Origin: Adiantum capillus-veneris
Lineage: Eukaryota > Streptophyta > Polypodiopsida > Polypodiales > Pteridaceae
Direction of reading: 5' to 3'
Assembly: GCA_014529385.2 (NCBI GenBank)
Contig: CM043965.1
Location: 67,699,690-67,763,689 of the forward strand
Length of the DNA: 64,000 bases
Of this stretch, positions 53,628 to 64,000 are shown piece after piece. The notes under the pieces are model-generated. The model was not told where the DNA came from. It was given only the letters and a program-made list of their open reading frames with translations, and searched no databases. The position numbers and the translations under genes were made by a program. Numbering within the stretch: the stretch's first letter is position 1; each line of letters starts with the position of its first letter.

Positions 53628-53990
53628 TTCTAAAACCTGGATGAAAGACAAAATTTTGAAATGACAATCTAACCGAGTGGATCGGTCCGGCCCCCGGTAA
53701 ATCTTAAACGGTCAATAATTTGGCAACCGTAAGTCTAATCCCCGATCTGAAAAGACCGACGTGCTCCACAAAGTGAGCACTTCATCCCGACGCATTCATT
53801 TCAATTTTATCCCCTCAACTGTTGTTGCCCAATCCGGCACTGATCTGCAATCGACTTGAACTTTAAAATTCCATAACTTCTTCATCGTAGCTCCAATCGA
53901 CGAGTCGTAAAGACAGGCCGACAGAGCACATCGAGCACTGTAGTTCTAGGGCACAATACCCCATCCGTGTTCACTTCAAGCATAACACGT

Positions 53991-54862
53991 TGTTAGGCGC
54001 ATTTTTGACACCCCGTTTTTTGTAAATTTGTACATATGGACATGACGCCCGATGTCAAAAGGGCGTGTGGGCTTTCTTTTTGTGGGTTTTTTAGCTTGCT
54101 TTAGCAAGCACATGTACATGCATTGCAAGTCGCTAGTCTAGTGACAGCTGTCGGGCTACTGTAAGTGCCCGTGAGTGAGTTTTTTGAAGTGAGCCTTGTA
54201 TATAACTAAAACTCATGTACAAACTAAAAAAGGTTCAGCCAAAGGTTAAAAATTTGCAGGTTGTAGCTCATTTTGTCTCCTTGGTGCTCTTGGATGCAGT
54301 TTTTTGCCCCGACTAGCCTTCTCTACATGTAGTCGTGCTGGGACAGCTCTCTGTTCGCGTCAATTTTGCTCATGGGGGCATATGGAATCAATTTTAGTCA
54401 TCTCCAGCTTTCTCGCCAGTCATTTTTCAAGCTTTCTCTCAAGCTTTAAAGTGCCCCAATTGGAGTTGTGCTCATCAGATTACGACTAGTTCTCTGCAGG
54501 GTTATGGCTATGGCAGCCTAGTGGCAAATTGTGTGTAGATAGATTTGGAGGGCATGTATCTATGAATTGTGGAATTGATGTTGAAGTTGTGGGTTTGTGA
54601 TGTTTGATTGTGAAAGGAGAGGGTCTTGTCTTCATATGCATTGGTCGGCGTGTGCTGTACATCCATGCTTTGGCAGGGTTTTGCTCCTATGTGACATAGT
54701 CTCTTGGGTGGGCGATGGCTAGTAAATTCCCAAGGGTCTACTCCTATTGGACTTGTGGTGTTGCAGAAGGATTTGGCAAAGCTTTTTGCGTCTTGTAGTT
54801 CTCTTTCAACGCTCTTGGGTGACATCACTATAGAGGTGTTTTAGTTTGCTTGTTTCCCAACA
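53991..54862 (+). repeat. 5' LTR of element B
   Basis: 872 bp, TGTTAGGCGC...TTTCCCAACA, with TATATAA at about 54199. It sits in the element A LTR after ACGT. Confidence 0.95.
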
Positions 54863-54867
54863 GTTTT

Positions 54868-54885
54868 TCGGTGCCCCCACTGAGG
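54868..54885 (+). other. Primer binding site of element B
   Basis: TCGGTGCCCCCACTGAGG, five bases after the LTR. It equals the D/H site except for C in place of the second base of TTGG, so it probably used the same tRNA. Confidence 0.75.
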
Positions 54886-54925
54886 AATCGCTTCAAGTTA
54901 CCTTCAGTTTACAGGTTTTTAAGAC

Positions 54926-55921
54926 ATGGCGTTTAATTTTCCGGAGTTTAGTGGGAAATCAAATGAAAGTTCCAAAGCTTTCATTGAGAGAATGGAGTTT
55001 GCTTGCCTTCTTGCTGACAAGCAAGACCCAGCGTTGGTGCTACGAATCTTCTACTTTTGTTTGAAGGGAGATGCTAGGGAATGGTTGGAAGGCTACGAAA
55101 AGGATCTACAATCAGCCCAACCTCCTCAAGTTATGACTTATGAAATGGTAAGGCATGCTTTTCTTACACACTTTCAACAGGTGGAAGACCCACAAAAGGT
55201 ATGGCAGTCTATTCAAGGCTTAGTACAAGATGAAGGCCAAACCATAGAAGACTTTGTCAAGGCATTCAATGCGTTATGGGCAAAGTGGTGTACATCTTTG
55301 GGGGCTGAAATTCCTCCAGCCATGTTGAAGAAGGATAGGTTTCTTGCAAGCTTGAGGAGTAACCTACGCTTGAAGGTAGAGCTTAAGCAGCCAAGGACCT
55401 TTGAGGAGGCAGTTGAAATTGCAAAGAATAAAGAGTGGAAAGCAGAGCATCTTCATCAACTTGGAATCAATGTGGAGCCAAAGCTTGAAGTGAAAGCGGT
55501 AGAGAAACCAAGGGTCCTCATCAGGGAGCCAAGTTATGATCAACAAGCTTCTCATGATGTGAATTCCTTTCGCAAGGAGATGCAAGAGGTTGTAGGTCTT
55601 ATGAAGAATCTTAGTGTGCATATGATGGGAGGTGGAAGAGGTCAAAGCTATGGATATGGACGTGGTTATGGAAGCAATGAGGGTTATACAGGTGGTAGAG
55701 GAAGAGGCATGGCTGGAAGAGGGGATATGTTTCAATGCTACAATTGTGGTGAATGGGGTCATAAAAGCCCTCAATGTGACAAGCAAAAGAGAATGGGTGG
55801 CGACATGTTTCCTCTTCCTCCACAAATTCCTTCTCGAGCTCAAGATTATGGTATTGAGATTAAAGGGGAAGCAGGACCAAGTGGATTGACAGCAGAAGAG
55901 AAGGGAAAAACAAAGTGGTAA
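54926..55921 (+). CDS. Element B gag
   Basis: 331 codons, ATG at 54926 (MAFNFPEFSGKSNESSKAF). The Gag core has DAREWLEGY, FVKAFNALWAKW and DRFLASLRSNLRLKVELK, then a Gly/Arg/Tyr-rich segment (55625-55720) and a zinc knuckle CYNCGEWGHKSPQC (55738-55779). It is intact. The frame ends at TAA 55919-55921. The heptamer GGGAAAA (55903-55909) lies four codons before the stop in the phase G-GGA-AAA, and a -1 shift there enters pol. Gag forms the virus-like particle in the cytoplasm. Confidence 0.93.
   Translation: MAFNFPEFSGKSNESSKAFIERMEFACLLADKQDPALVLRIFYFCLKGDAREWLEGYEKDLQSAQPPQVMTYEMVRHAFLTHFQQVEDPQKVWQSIQGLVQDEGQTIEDFVKAFNALWAKWCTSLGAEIPPAMLKKDRFLASLRSNLRLKVELKQPRTFEEAVEIAKNKEWKAEHLHQLGINVEPKLEVKAVEKPRVLIREPSYDQQASHDVNSFRKEMQEVVGLMKNLSVHMMGGGRGQSYGYGRGYGSNEGYTGGRGRGMAGRGDMFQCYNCGEWGHKSPQCDKQKRMGGDMFPLPPQIPSRAQDYGIEIKGEAGPSGLTAEEKGKTKW
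55903..55909 (+). promoter_or_regulatory. Candidate -1 ribosomal frameshift site (GGGAAAA)
   Basis: The heptamer fits X-XXY-YYZ in the gag phase (AAG GGA AAA ACA AAG TGG TAA). A one-base backward slip continues as AAC AAA GTG GTA into the open pol frame. Gag and pol overlap only over this region. No strong downstream stem was found by eye, which is the weak point. Confidence 0.65.
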
Positions 55922-58900
55922 GCATAATCCGTTTGGAGAAGAAAGAGGATGATTTGGGAGCTATGTTCATGCCTGTAGGTAAGAGGGTTACAAGAGATCA
56001 TGACATGAGTGATGCAAGTCCCAACCATAAAAGAGGGAAACAGGTTGAAACAGGTACAGGTAAAGAGAAGAAGAAGAGAAAGCCCAGGAAACATTACAAT
56101 GCATCTGACTTTCCTTTGGGAGAAGGGCAACCAAATTATAGTTTAAGGGCTGATTTGGTGGGTAGAAAGGCTAATGTTACCTTTGGGAAACTCATGGAGA
56201 TGTGTCCCAAGTTAAAGAGGCAATGGAAGCACGTAGTCAATCCCATCAAGAAGGAGCCTATAAGGGGGTCAGTGAGAGTCCTATCTTTGAATGAGCTACC
56301 TGATATATGCCCTACTATGGATGCATGGAATAAGAGGAAGTGCATTGGAGAGGCTTATATTGATGGAGGTGCACATGTATGTGTTATTACTCAAGCTTGT
56401 GTATCAAAGTTGGGACTCAACATGGTGAAGAATTCAGGTTTTCGCATAAAGCTTGCCAACCAATCAAGGGTGAGGTGCTTGGGAGTTGTAAAGGACTTGG
56501 AGGTGGATGTATTTGATGTTAAAGTGCTGGTCAATTGCCATGTTATGCCCGCGGGTATTGGTGGTTTCCCTCTCATCCTTAGAAGACCATGGTTACAGGA
56601 AACCAAATCTATACAGGATTGGGGACATGGTACCATCACTCTCTACAATAGAAGGGGTGATAAGAAGAGGTTTGACATGGCTAGAAAGCAATATTTGGAT
56701 TCTGATTTTGATGAGAAAAGTGATGAAGAAGAGTACTCAAGTGAAGAAGAAGACAATGGGGATGAGGGCAGTGAAGTGGAAGATAGCAGCGATAGTGATC
56801 TAGATGTTTCCTCCTTGTTTCTTGAAGAAGAGCATGATGAGAAAAAAAGATTTCTTGGCCTTATGGAGAATGAGGATATCTCTGGTCCTTATGAGCAAAT
56901 TGAAGAGCTGATGCAACCCAAAGTTCAACCTAATGTCAAACAGGAGCTGATACAAGGTATGTTGTCTCCCGACTTGACTAGTCATGAGAAGAGTGAGTTG
57001 CTACATATGATACAACAATTTCCCCATTTATTCATCACTTCTTATGAGGAAATTAGAGGCTTTAAGGGAGAGGAAATTCACATTCCAATCAAAGAAAGAG
57101 CTCAGCCCGTACGCCAAAAGCTAAGGAGAATGGGACAGGTACAACTTAATGCTTTAAAGGAAGAGGTAGACAAGCTTCTTGAAGCAGGTTTCATATGTCC
57201 TATGAGCACTGCAGAATGGGTGAGTCCTATTGTTGTCACACCCAAGAAGGATGGAAAGTGGAGGATATGTGTTGATTTTAAGCCTCTAAACGCAGCCACG
57301 AAGAGGGATCCATACCCTCTTCCTTTCATAGATGACATACTTGATTCTATTGCAGGGCATGAGAGATATAGCGTATGTGATGGATTCTCTGGATATTTTC
57401 AGCTCACCTTGGCTTTGGAAGATCGAAAGAAGACCACATTTATCACGCCATGGGGATGATTTTGTTATTGTGTGCTTCCTTTTGGTCTTATGAATGGCTG
57501 TGCGTGGTATCAAAAGCGCGTCAACAAGGTGTTCTCTCCCTTTCTTGGCAAGTTTGTGAAGGATCTTATTGATGACTTTTGTGTTTATAGCTCTAGAAAG
57601 GATCATTGTGCAAAGCTTGGGATGGCATTGAAGCAATATGATGAAAGTGGAGGTCAACTCAACCCAAAGAAATGTCATCTTGCTCAACCAAGAGCGAAGT
57701 TTTTGGGGCATATGATCTCAGAGAATGGGATTGAAGCGGATCCTGACAAAGTGAAGGCTTTGGTGCTCCTCCCATCACCTAAAGATACAAAGCAACTTTC
57801 TACTTTTATTCAAAAGGTGAAATATATGGCAAGGTTCATTCCTTTGTCCTCTCAACTTCTTTATCCTCTACAACAAGTAGCAAGGTTGGATCCTCTACAA
57901 TGGACAAATGAATGTGAAGAGGTTTTTCAAGGTATCAAAGAGGTTCTTGGTTCTCTTCCTGCTATGCAAGCTCCTAATTGGGATAAGGAGTTTTATGTGA
58001 ATCCATCAGTAGGTGAGGATGCTATTGGAGCTATGCTTCTTCAACGAGGTAACAATTCCCACTACATGAAGCCTATCTATTGTGCTAGCAGGGTGAAGCT
58101 AGAGGTGGAGAAAGGCTATACTGAGGTGGAGCTCATTATGGTGAGTGTGATTTATGCATGTAGAAGGTTTAGGCACTACCTTCTCCCTAAACCATTCACA
58201 TTCCTCACTATCTACACTCTTCTACCTCAATTGGTGAATAGCCCTACTTTGTCAAAGAGGCTCATGAAGTGGATTGTGGAGCTACAGGAATTCCAATTCT
58301 CTTTTCTTGTTGAGGAGAGTACAAGGGCTACATTGACTGATTTGCTTACCTATAAGGAAAGCCATCTTCTTCTTAAGGAGGATGCAGTGAAGAAGCAACA
58401 CATGGAAGCTCCTGACATAGACAATGCCTATCTATTGTTTTTTGATGGCTCTTACAGGAAAGCGCATGGTGAAGCTTCATGAGGTGTGGTAGTTTATGAT
58501 CCTCAAGGTGCTTTGGTAACTAAAAGGAGTTTGAAGCTTACAGCACAAAGCAACAATGAAGCTGAGTATGCTACTTTGGAGAAAGGTCTCAACCTTTGCC
58601 TTGAGCTTGGCATCCGTCGTGTGAGGGTAAGAGGTGATGCTCTTTTGGTAGTGAAGCAAGTACTTGGGGTGTGGCAAAGTAAGAATCCAAGGCTGAAAAA
58701 TATGTGTTTTCAAGTGAAGAATCTGCTTAAGCATTTTGAAGCTTGGAGTTTAAGGCATGTGGACAGGTTTCAAAATGAAGAAGCACATGGTGCAGCGCAA
58801 GCTTCAATTGGGCAGTTGTATGTGATAAGGACTGATTCTTCTTTTTATTTGGGAAGGGAAGCTTTAGAGAAGGAGGAAGAGTTTTTACAAACAGGTATGC

Positions 58901-60234
58901 TTCCATCAGAGTTGGAAAAGCCAAAAAAGTACGCCTTCCTACGTCGTGCCAAAAGGTATGTGCTACTTGGTGATGCCTTGTATATGAAGGGGGCTGATCT
59001 TGTGATGAGAAAAGTGCCTTGGAAAGAGGAAATTTACAAAATTTTAGAGGAGAATCATGAGGGTTCTTGTGGTGGCCACTTTGCTGCAAAGATCACTTTG
59101 CATAAAGTCTTGCTGGAGGGTTACGTGTGGCCAAGTGTTCAACGTGATGTTCATCATTGGTGCAAGTCTTGTAAAGAGTGTCAAAACATGGCAAATAGGG
59201 TTCTCAAATCAGAAATTAGAGGCACCATTGTGGCTTATGATGTGTTTGAGAAGTGGGGTATTGATGCAATAGGTCCTCTATCTATGACAGCTAGAGGCAA
59301 ATGTTACATACTTACTGCTGTTGACTATCTATCCAGGTGGGCCGAAGCCAAAGCTGTTAAGCACATCACGAGCAAAGATGTTTCCTTATTTATATAGGAA
59401 GATATTTGCTGCAAATTTGGCATGCCATTGGAGTTACTTTCTGACAAGGGTCCAGGTTTCAGGGAAGAGTTGGTGGATTATCTATGTGAAAAGCTTCATG
59501 TGCATCACAGGTTTACTACTCCATATTATCCCCAATGCAATGGCATGAATGAAAGGTTTAATGGAGAGCTCATAAGGATGCTTACAAAGATGACAAGAAA
59601 CAATGTGAAGACTTGGGATTTAGAGCTACCTTGTGCTCTATGGGCTTATAGAACTACCATCAAATCAGGTACTGATTTTTCTCCCTTCCATCTAGTTTTT
59701 GGCAAAGAGGCTTTACTTCCTATTGAGGTGGAGATACCATCCTTGAAGATGATTCTAAAGCTTGAAGAAGAGCCCAAGGATGCATTCAAGGAAAGACTTT
59801 TATATTTGCAATGTGTACAATTGGATAGGGTGTTAGCTTTTGAGCATTATGAGCAGGTCTTGAAGAAGAGTCAAGCAAAGGCAAATGAGAAGGTAAAGAA
59901 CAAGGACATCAAGAAGGGTGACATGGTGCTTCGTTACAATAGTAAGCTTGATAGCACTTTTCAAAAGAAATTTCAAATCAAGTGGCAAGGTCCTTTCTTG
60001 GTCTTAAACAGGTTTCCAAATGGCACATATCAGCTTGCTGACTTGGATGGTACCTCGCGTAAAGCACGTGTGAATGGCTACAGGTTGAAGAAGTATATTG
60101 CAAGGTTGATGACTGTGATTGAGGATGTGCCTTCTTTTGAAGCATTTGCTGATCATGTGGTTAATGATGAAGATGAGTTGAAGACTCCCTCATGTGGTTT
60201 ACAGGATCTCTTTTGTGCTGCTGATCATGAATGA
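55909..60234 (+). pseudogene. Element B pol: protease, RT, two RNase H, integrase
   Basis: A single phase, -1 relative to gag. Protease YIDGGAHVC is at about 56358. An acidic Ser/Glu/Asp linker (56700-56830) follows. RT has KDGKWRICVDFKPLNAATKR (about 57245), SGYFQL (about 57390) and LIDDFCVYS (about 57565). RNase H has EDAIGAMLLQRG (about 58015). The second RNase H runs from FFDGSYRKA (about 58435) to about 58800. Integrase has ENHEGSCGGHF (about 59050), KWGIDAIGPLS (about 59255), LLSDKGPGFREE (about 59435) and the Glu of GMNERFNG (about 59555), plus a C-terminal GPFLVLNRFPNGTYQLADLDG block. In-frame stops: TGA 57457-57459, TGA 58480-58482 and TAG 59395-59397. Otherwise it is open. Confidence 0.93.
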
Positions 60235-60261
60235 TCTAGCAGGTTGGGGTGTGGCAAACTA

Positions 60262-61133
60262 TGTTAGGCGCATTTTTGACACCCCGTTTTTTGTAAATTT
60301 GTACATATGGACATGACACCCGATGTCAAAAGGAAGTGTGGGCTTTCTTTTTGTGGGTTTTTTAGCTTGCTTTAGCAAGCACATGTACATGCACTGCAAG
60401 TCGCTAGTCTAGTGACAGCTGTCGGGCTACTGTAAGTGCCCGTGAGTGAGTTTTTTGAAGTGAGCCTTGTATATAACTAAAAATCATGTACAAACTAAAA
60501 AAAGTTCAGCCAAAGGTAAAAAATTTGCAGGTTTTAGCTCGTTCTGTCTCCTTGGTGCTCTTGGATGCAGTTTTTTGCCCCGACTAGGCTTCTCTACATG
60601 TAGTCGTGCTGGGATAGCTCTCCGTTCGCGTCAATTTTGCTCATGGGGGCGTATGGAATCAATTTTAGTCATCTCCAGCTTTCTCACCAGTCATTTTTCA
60701 AGCTTTCTCTAAATCTTTGAAGTGCCCCAATTGAAGTTGTGCTCATCAGGTTACGACTAGTTCTCTGCAGGGTTATGGCTATGGCAGCCTAGTGGCAAAT
60801 TGTGTGTAGACAGATTTGGAGGGCATGTATCTATGAATTGTGGAATTGATGTTGAAGTTGTGGGTTTGTGATGTTTGATTGTAAAAGGAGAGGGTCTTGT
60901 CTTCATATGCATTGGTCGGCGTGTGCTGTAGATCCATGCTTTGGCAGGGTTTTGCTCCTATGTGACATAGTCTCTTGGGTGGGCGATGGCTAGTAAATTC
61001 CCAAGGGTCTACTCCTATTGGACTTGTGGTGTTGCAGAAGGATTTGGCAAAGCTTTTTGCGTCTTGTAGTTCTCTTTCAACGCTCTTGGGTGACATCACT
61101 ATAGAGGTGTTTTAGTTTGCTTGTTTCCCAACA
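60262..61133 (+). repeat. 3' LTR of element B
   Basis: 872 bp, matching 53991-54862. It is preceded by AGGTTGGGGTG (purine-rich, about 60241-60251), a likely polypurine tract, and followed by ACGT and the rest of the A LTR. Confidence 0.95.
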
Positions 61134-61312
61134 ACGTTTTAGCATCATTAAGGCATGTTTTGGCCCTTTTAGCCGCATTTGACATACATTCAGCATTGAA
61201 CTTGACCTGCAACCAGTCCTTAATCATTGTTCATTAAACAAATAAGCTTCAAACAAACTTAATGTGCATTTTTTTGGCATATTTCTTTGCATGAGAGCGG
61301 AGCTGCACGACA
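61134..61312 (-). repeat. 5' LTR of element A, right part
   Basis: It continues the A LTR from ACGTTTTAGCATC and matches 41876-42059. It ends CGACA, followed by the A target duplication CCGA. Confidence 0.88.
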
Positions 61313-61394
61313 CCGACAAGCCCGGTACCTCACTCTACCAAATAAATAATACAGCGTCTATCGTAGGTGATAGGAATGTGCGTGAGGGTTAACA
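61313..61394 (-). repeat. Start of a 3' LTR (element I)
   Basis: On the minus strand AAGGGGGGCA (complement of 61395-61404) is followed at once by TGTTAACCCTC, a polypurine tract/LTR junction. The LTR was then hit by element A after about 80 bp; it should continue on the far side of A from 40108 downward (with a TATA-like box near 39990). Its end is unknown. Confidence 0.5.
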
Positions 61395-61404
61395 TGCCCC
61401 CCTT

Positions 61405-62689
61405 CTTGATGTAGATTCCATGATCAGAAGCTATTGAGTTAAAGCTCGTTCGTTGAGATGGAAGAGCATTTGAGATGAATGTCCTTTGCCTTCTTCAGTC
61501 ATCACTGTAAAATCAAACAACATTGGCACAGTAATTGCATTCTCATATACAATTAAAAAGCATATGCATTTGTAGGCATATAATTTGATTGGTAATAGAA
61601 ATTTAAACCATTTGTCAGCTATAAACGTTAAATTGCAATATAATCAAACACATAAACAATTTCAAAGGTAAAAAATTAAACAAGTTTGGGGTCGTTAATT
61701 TAACGATCGAAAGGCACTAAAGATCGACTATTAATACCATGGGCAAGCTTCTCAATTTTCTCTGGTCAATTAAGTTGTTTAATCGCGAGAGCCAAGTATT
61801 TCATGTCCAAGGGCTGACTAGAGGCTATACCTAGAAGACCTTGTAGTTAAGCTACGATAAAAGGAATTGCTCATGAAATCATCGCCAGACTTATTTCCTT
61901 TTCTTTGACCCCCCAAAGTCTTTTCACAGTGATTTAATTTTGATGTGTGTGCTTATTTTGTATGCCTTGGGTTTTTTGCTTTTCAAGGAAAAGCGCCCAC
62001 ACTGGGAACCTCTAGGGATCTAGTACCATAGGCGATACATGTGAGTGGAGTACCAAATCAAGCTCTTCCAGCTTAAGATTTTACATTGTGGCACTTTGAT
62101 TTTTTGTTTGTTCGTTTTCAACATTTTAATTTTGTACCTTTGGGGGGTCATATAACACTGTTACCCTCCCCAGGCTCATCACACTAGTAAACTCCCTTTA
62201 TAATACTTAAACTAAAGGTCAATAGGGACGAAGCCCACTAGAAAGCCCTAGTACATTTCACACAATGCTTCCTAAATCGGATTAAGAACCTAAGTAGCCA
62301 TTGATAATCAGGAAGGCATTCCCCATGGTATTAAGAGAAGATCTGTAACACCTAGCTTGGTCAAACTAGCTTAGTCAAATTGCTTGCTTTCTAAACCTAG
62401 ACAAGTGATTATGACAAAAAACTTGCATTGAATTTAATGTTTGATACTAAGAAAATGCGTTGAATATTATGCTACCAATCACAATTAAGGCAGACAAACA
62501 TAGATGCAAAAAGATAAGGGGCAATGCTAATGGACAAAATACACATGTTTGTGTTGATGGTCGCGCTTGATTTGAAGTGTGAATGAGAGAAAGATCCCAT
62601 GAAGGTCCAAATCCTAACCACAGCAACACGTTCCTGTACACACGAGGGTACACAAAGAATACCTCTAGGAGGCACATCAGTGGGAAGAA
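61405..62689. other. Gene-free interval (possible internal part of element I)
   Basis: No supported frame. It is AT-rich and contains short Pro/Phe-type open stretches on the minus strand that do not resemble any known protein. If element I is real, this is its non-coding interior, so it would be a non-autonomous type. Confidence 0.35.
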
Positions 62690-63049
62690 AGAACTTTGCT
62701 AATCACTAAACTCTAAAACAGAAACACTCCTATTGTACTAATCTTACCTCTAAAACAGAAACACTCCTATCGTACTAATCTTACCTACCCTCCATCACTA
62801 GAGTGATGAGGATCAAAGGTGTTTTATGACATAGGTTTCTGTTTCTGTGTACCGGATGTGAATGTGTAGGTCTGGGTCAATGTTTTGACTTTTATTGTGC
62901 ATACTCGTTTGCTAATTGCTCTTGCTCTTTATTATTTTATGTTTTTTGTGAGTATAAGGCTTTATATATACATTCCCTAAGATTGGTGATTGAGAGGTCA
63001 GGGAGGAAGGTTGAGAGGGAAGCAAGTGAATGATGGATGTCAGCAAACA
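62690..63049 (-). repeat. 3' LTR start of element J
   Basis: On the minus strand GCAGGGGGGAG (complement of 63050-63060) is directly followed by TGTTTGCTGAC. A TATA box TATATATAAAG lies about 80 nt in (complement of about 62961-62972). The outer end was not determined; 62690 is approximate. Confidence 0.5.
62711..62784. repeat. Two-unit 37-bp tandem repeat
   Basis: 62711-62747 and 62748-62784 are the same 37-bp unit (CTCTAAAACAGAAACACTCC...) with one substitution. Confidence 0.85.
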
Positions 63050-63100
63050 CTCCCCCCTGCCTTGGGTAGATCACACCTTTTCGAATAATGTCGTCACCTT

Positions 63101-64000
63101 TTAAAACGAATTGTTCCAAATTGTTATGGGTGAAGGCTTTAACCAATAGTTTTCGACCGCCCTATGCGTTTCATGTAGTTGCAAGGGTGGTAAGGTACTC
63201 TCCCATGATTTTATTTGCAACATTACTGTAGGTGGTGAACTTACAACGGGAGGTGCAAACCCTTTCTTGCTTGTATGGGTATGTACAATGGTAGGTGGAG
63301 GTTGTGTCGAAGCTTCTATTTCCATATAGGAACTACACGAAGAGCAAGAAGCTTCATTTGATTTCCCTGTTCCTGAGCTAGGTGGAACAAATCGTTCTTT
63401 CTTCGGGACCCAAACTAGCTCTAGAGCAGGTGTGTAGCATTCCGTGATTTTTTCCTTTCTGCAATCTTCAATTTGTTTTGGAGCTACAGGATTGGGCGCA
63501 CATGGGTCAGGTGACAGGTAAGAACACAATCTACGTTTTCGCACCCATATTTGATCATTTCCTTGATAGTAGCCTTGGGCTTCCAATAGTTTTTTAGGAA
63601 TCCAACGCCACATTTCCTTACATTTCTTGGAGCGAGTGGGACGTTTCTTACAAGGCTTCTGTTTTTTAGCTCTAGCTATGGTCGCTAAAGAAGCTTTAGG
63701 GACCCCTTGTATGTTTTCTTCGTTATGTTAGGATGAGTCTTGTTAGAAGCTATATGCATTGCTTGTAGCATATTTAAGGGTATGAGTGGTGGCATTTCAT
63801 CCCCCTCAGGTGTTACCCAACTCGTCTCCCTATTTTCCCCAAGTGTCTATGGTTGCTGCTAGGTGGACCCAATCCACATTGTCCAACTCAGTCATCCTAG
63901 GTAGTACGTCCATATAAGGAGAATCTTCCCCAACATCAGTGTCCGCTTTACACGTGTAACAATACTGCAATGGGGCCGAGTGAATTGTGGTGTCAGATCT
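63101..64000 (-). pseudogene. Element J internal frame, unknown protein (cut by window end)
   Basis: On the minus strand 63613-63101 is open (MWRWIPKKLLEAQGYYQGND). The phase reads on upstream to about 63727 as an Arg/Lys-rich stretch (KKQKPCKKRPTRSKKCKEM). Further upstream, in another phase, coding-like sequence with CYTCKAD and EDSPYMDVLPRMTELD is seen up to the window end, with several stops. The C-terminal part is Ser/Pro-rich. It ends about 50 bp before the polypurine tract of the J LTR, so it lies at the 3' end of that element. I do not recognise the family; a Gag-like or accessory protein is possible. Confidence 0.4.

Larger units (their letters stand above)
52282..53990 (-). repeat. 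5' LTR of element A, left part
   Basis: It matches 40109-41875 with many substitutions and lacks two small duplications seen in the other LTR. It is interrupted by element B after ACGT (53987-53990). Confidence 0.88.
53991..61133 (+). mobile_element. Element B: Tat-like Ty3/gypsy retrotransposon
   Basis: LTRs 53991-54862 and 60262-61133 are both exactly 872 bp, TGTTAGG...CCAACA. They are flanked by ACGT (53987-53990 and 61134-61137). The element contains gag, then pol in the -1 phase with protease, RT, two RNase H domains and integrase. Unlike D and H it has no frames between primer site and gag. LTRs differ at roughly two dozen positions (about 2.5%). Three in-frame stops in pol. Confidence 0.95.
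40109..61312 (-). mobile_element. Element A: Ty3/gypsy retrotransposon with nested F and B
   Basis: LTRs are 40109-42059 and 52282-53990 plus 61134-61312, both TGTCG...CGACA. They are flanked by CCGA (40105-40108 and 61313-61316). The element reads on the minus strand: primer site 52259-52276, gag, protease (split by copia F), RT, RNase H, integrase, and a polypurine tract just inside 42060. The LTRs differ by many substitutions and by small internal duplications in the left copy. This makes A older than the elements inside it. All coding parts carry stops or shifts. Confidence 0.9.

Noticed and set aside
54304-54828. Frames in the B LTR (plus and minus), repeated near 60.5-61.1 kb
   Set aside because: They are LTR sequence with no domain, open by chance and copied in both LTRs.
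62447-62677. Two overlapping minus-strand frames of about 70 codons
   Set aside because: Low-complexity hydrophobic translations with no start context or homology I can see, lying in AT-rich non-coding DNA.

Overview
The window looks like nuclear DNA of a vascular plant, built almost entirely of nested LTR retrotransposons. Reasons: both Ty3/gypsy and Ty1/copia elements, tRNA-iMet primer binding sites, Tat-type elements with a second RNase H domain, a chromovirus, and a piece of a PLS-class pentatricopeptide repeat (PPR) gene inside an LTR. I suspect a seed-free vascular plant such as a fern, because PLS-PPR genes are abundant there, but this is a weak inference. I see no intact ordinary host gene, tRNA, rRNA or CRISPR array.

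Layout. 0.2-8.4 kb: a minus-strand Tat-like Ty3 element (H), broken at its 3' end, between two copies of a ~580-bp LTR (G). 8.4-10.8 kb: the G 5' LTR and a decayed Ty3 pol. 10.8-18 kb: an older island of decayed single-copy-looking genes. It holds a transposase-like gene (+), a histone H3/CENH3-like pseudogene with a long tail (+), and an unknown gene converging on it (-). 18-19.5 kb: the 3' part of another minus-strand LTR element (E). 19.5-39.4 kb: a chromovirus (C; TSD GTGTT) inserted into E. Its 3' LTR is split by a young Tat-like element (D; TSD TTGT), and the 5' LTR of C preserves the empty site. 39.4-40.1 kb: the other half of E and a promoter-like segment. 40.1-61.3 kb: a minus-strand Ty3 element (A; TSD CCGA) whose LTRs carry a PPR fragment. 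Its protease is split by a copia element (F; TSD CTTTT) and its 5' LTR is split by another Tat-like element (B; TSD ACGT). 61.3-64 kb: LTR starts and a decayed reading frame of further minus-strand elements (I, J).

Order of events from nesting and by-eye LTR divergence: C went into E, then D into C. LTR differences are about two dozen in 2.77 kb for C and about five in 1.4 kb for D, microsatellites aside. Separately, A came first, then B and F went into A, with roughly 2.5-3% LTR divergence in B and F.

Best candidate for something undescribed: two tandem ~70-codon reading frames, clearly related to each other, sit between the primer binding site and gag in both D and H. They are conserved at protein level between the two elements although much of the rest is decayed or diverged. 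D adds a third upstream frame of 167 codons. Other notable points: the H3/CENH3-like pseudogene whose stop codons replace conserved Arg and Gln; a canonical -1 frameshift heptamer at the gag/pol junction of B; a perfect 24-bp palindrome in the A LTR; and a copia element that lost its integrase by what looks like a precise in-frame deletion.
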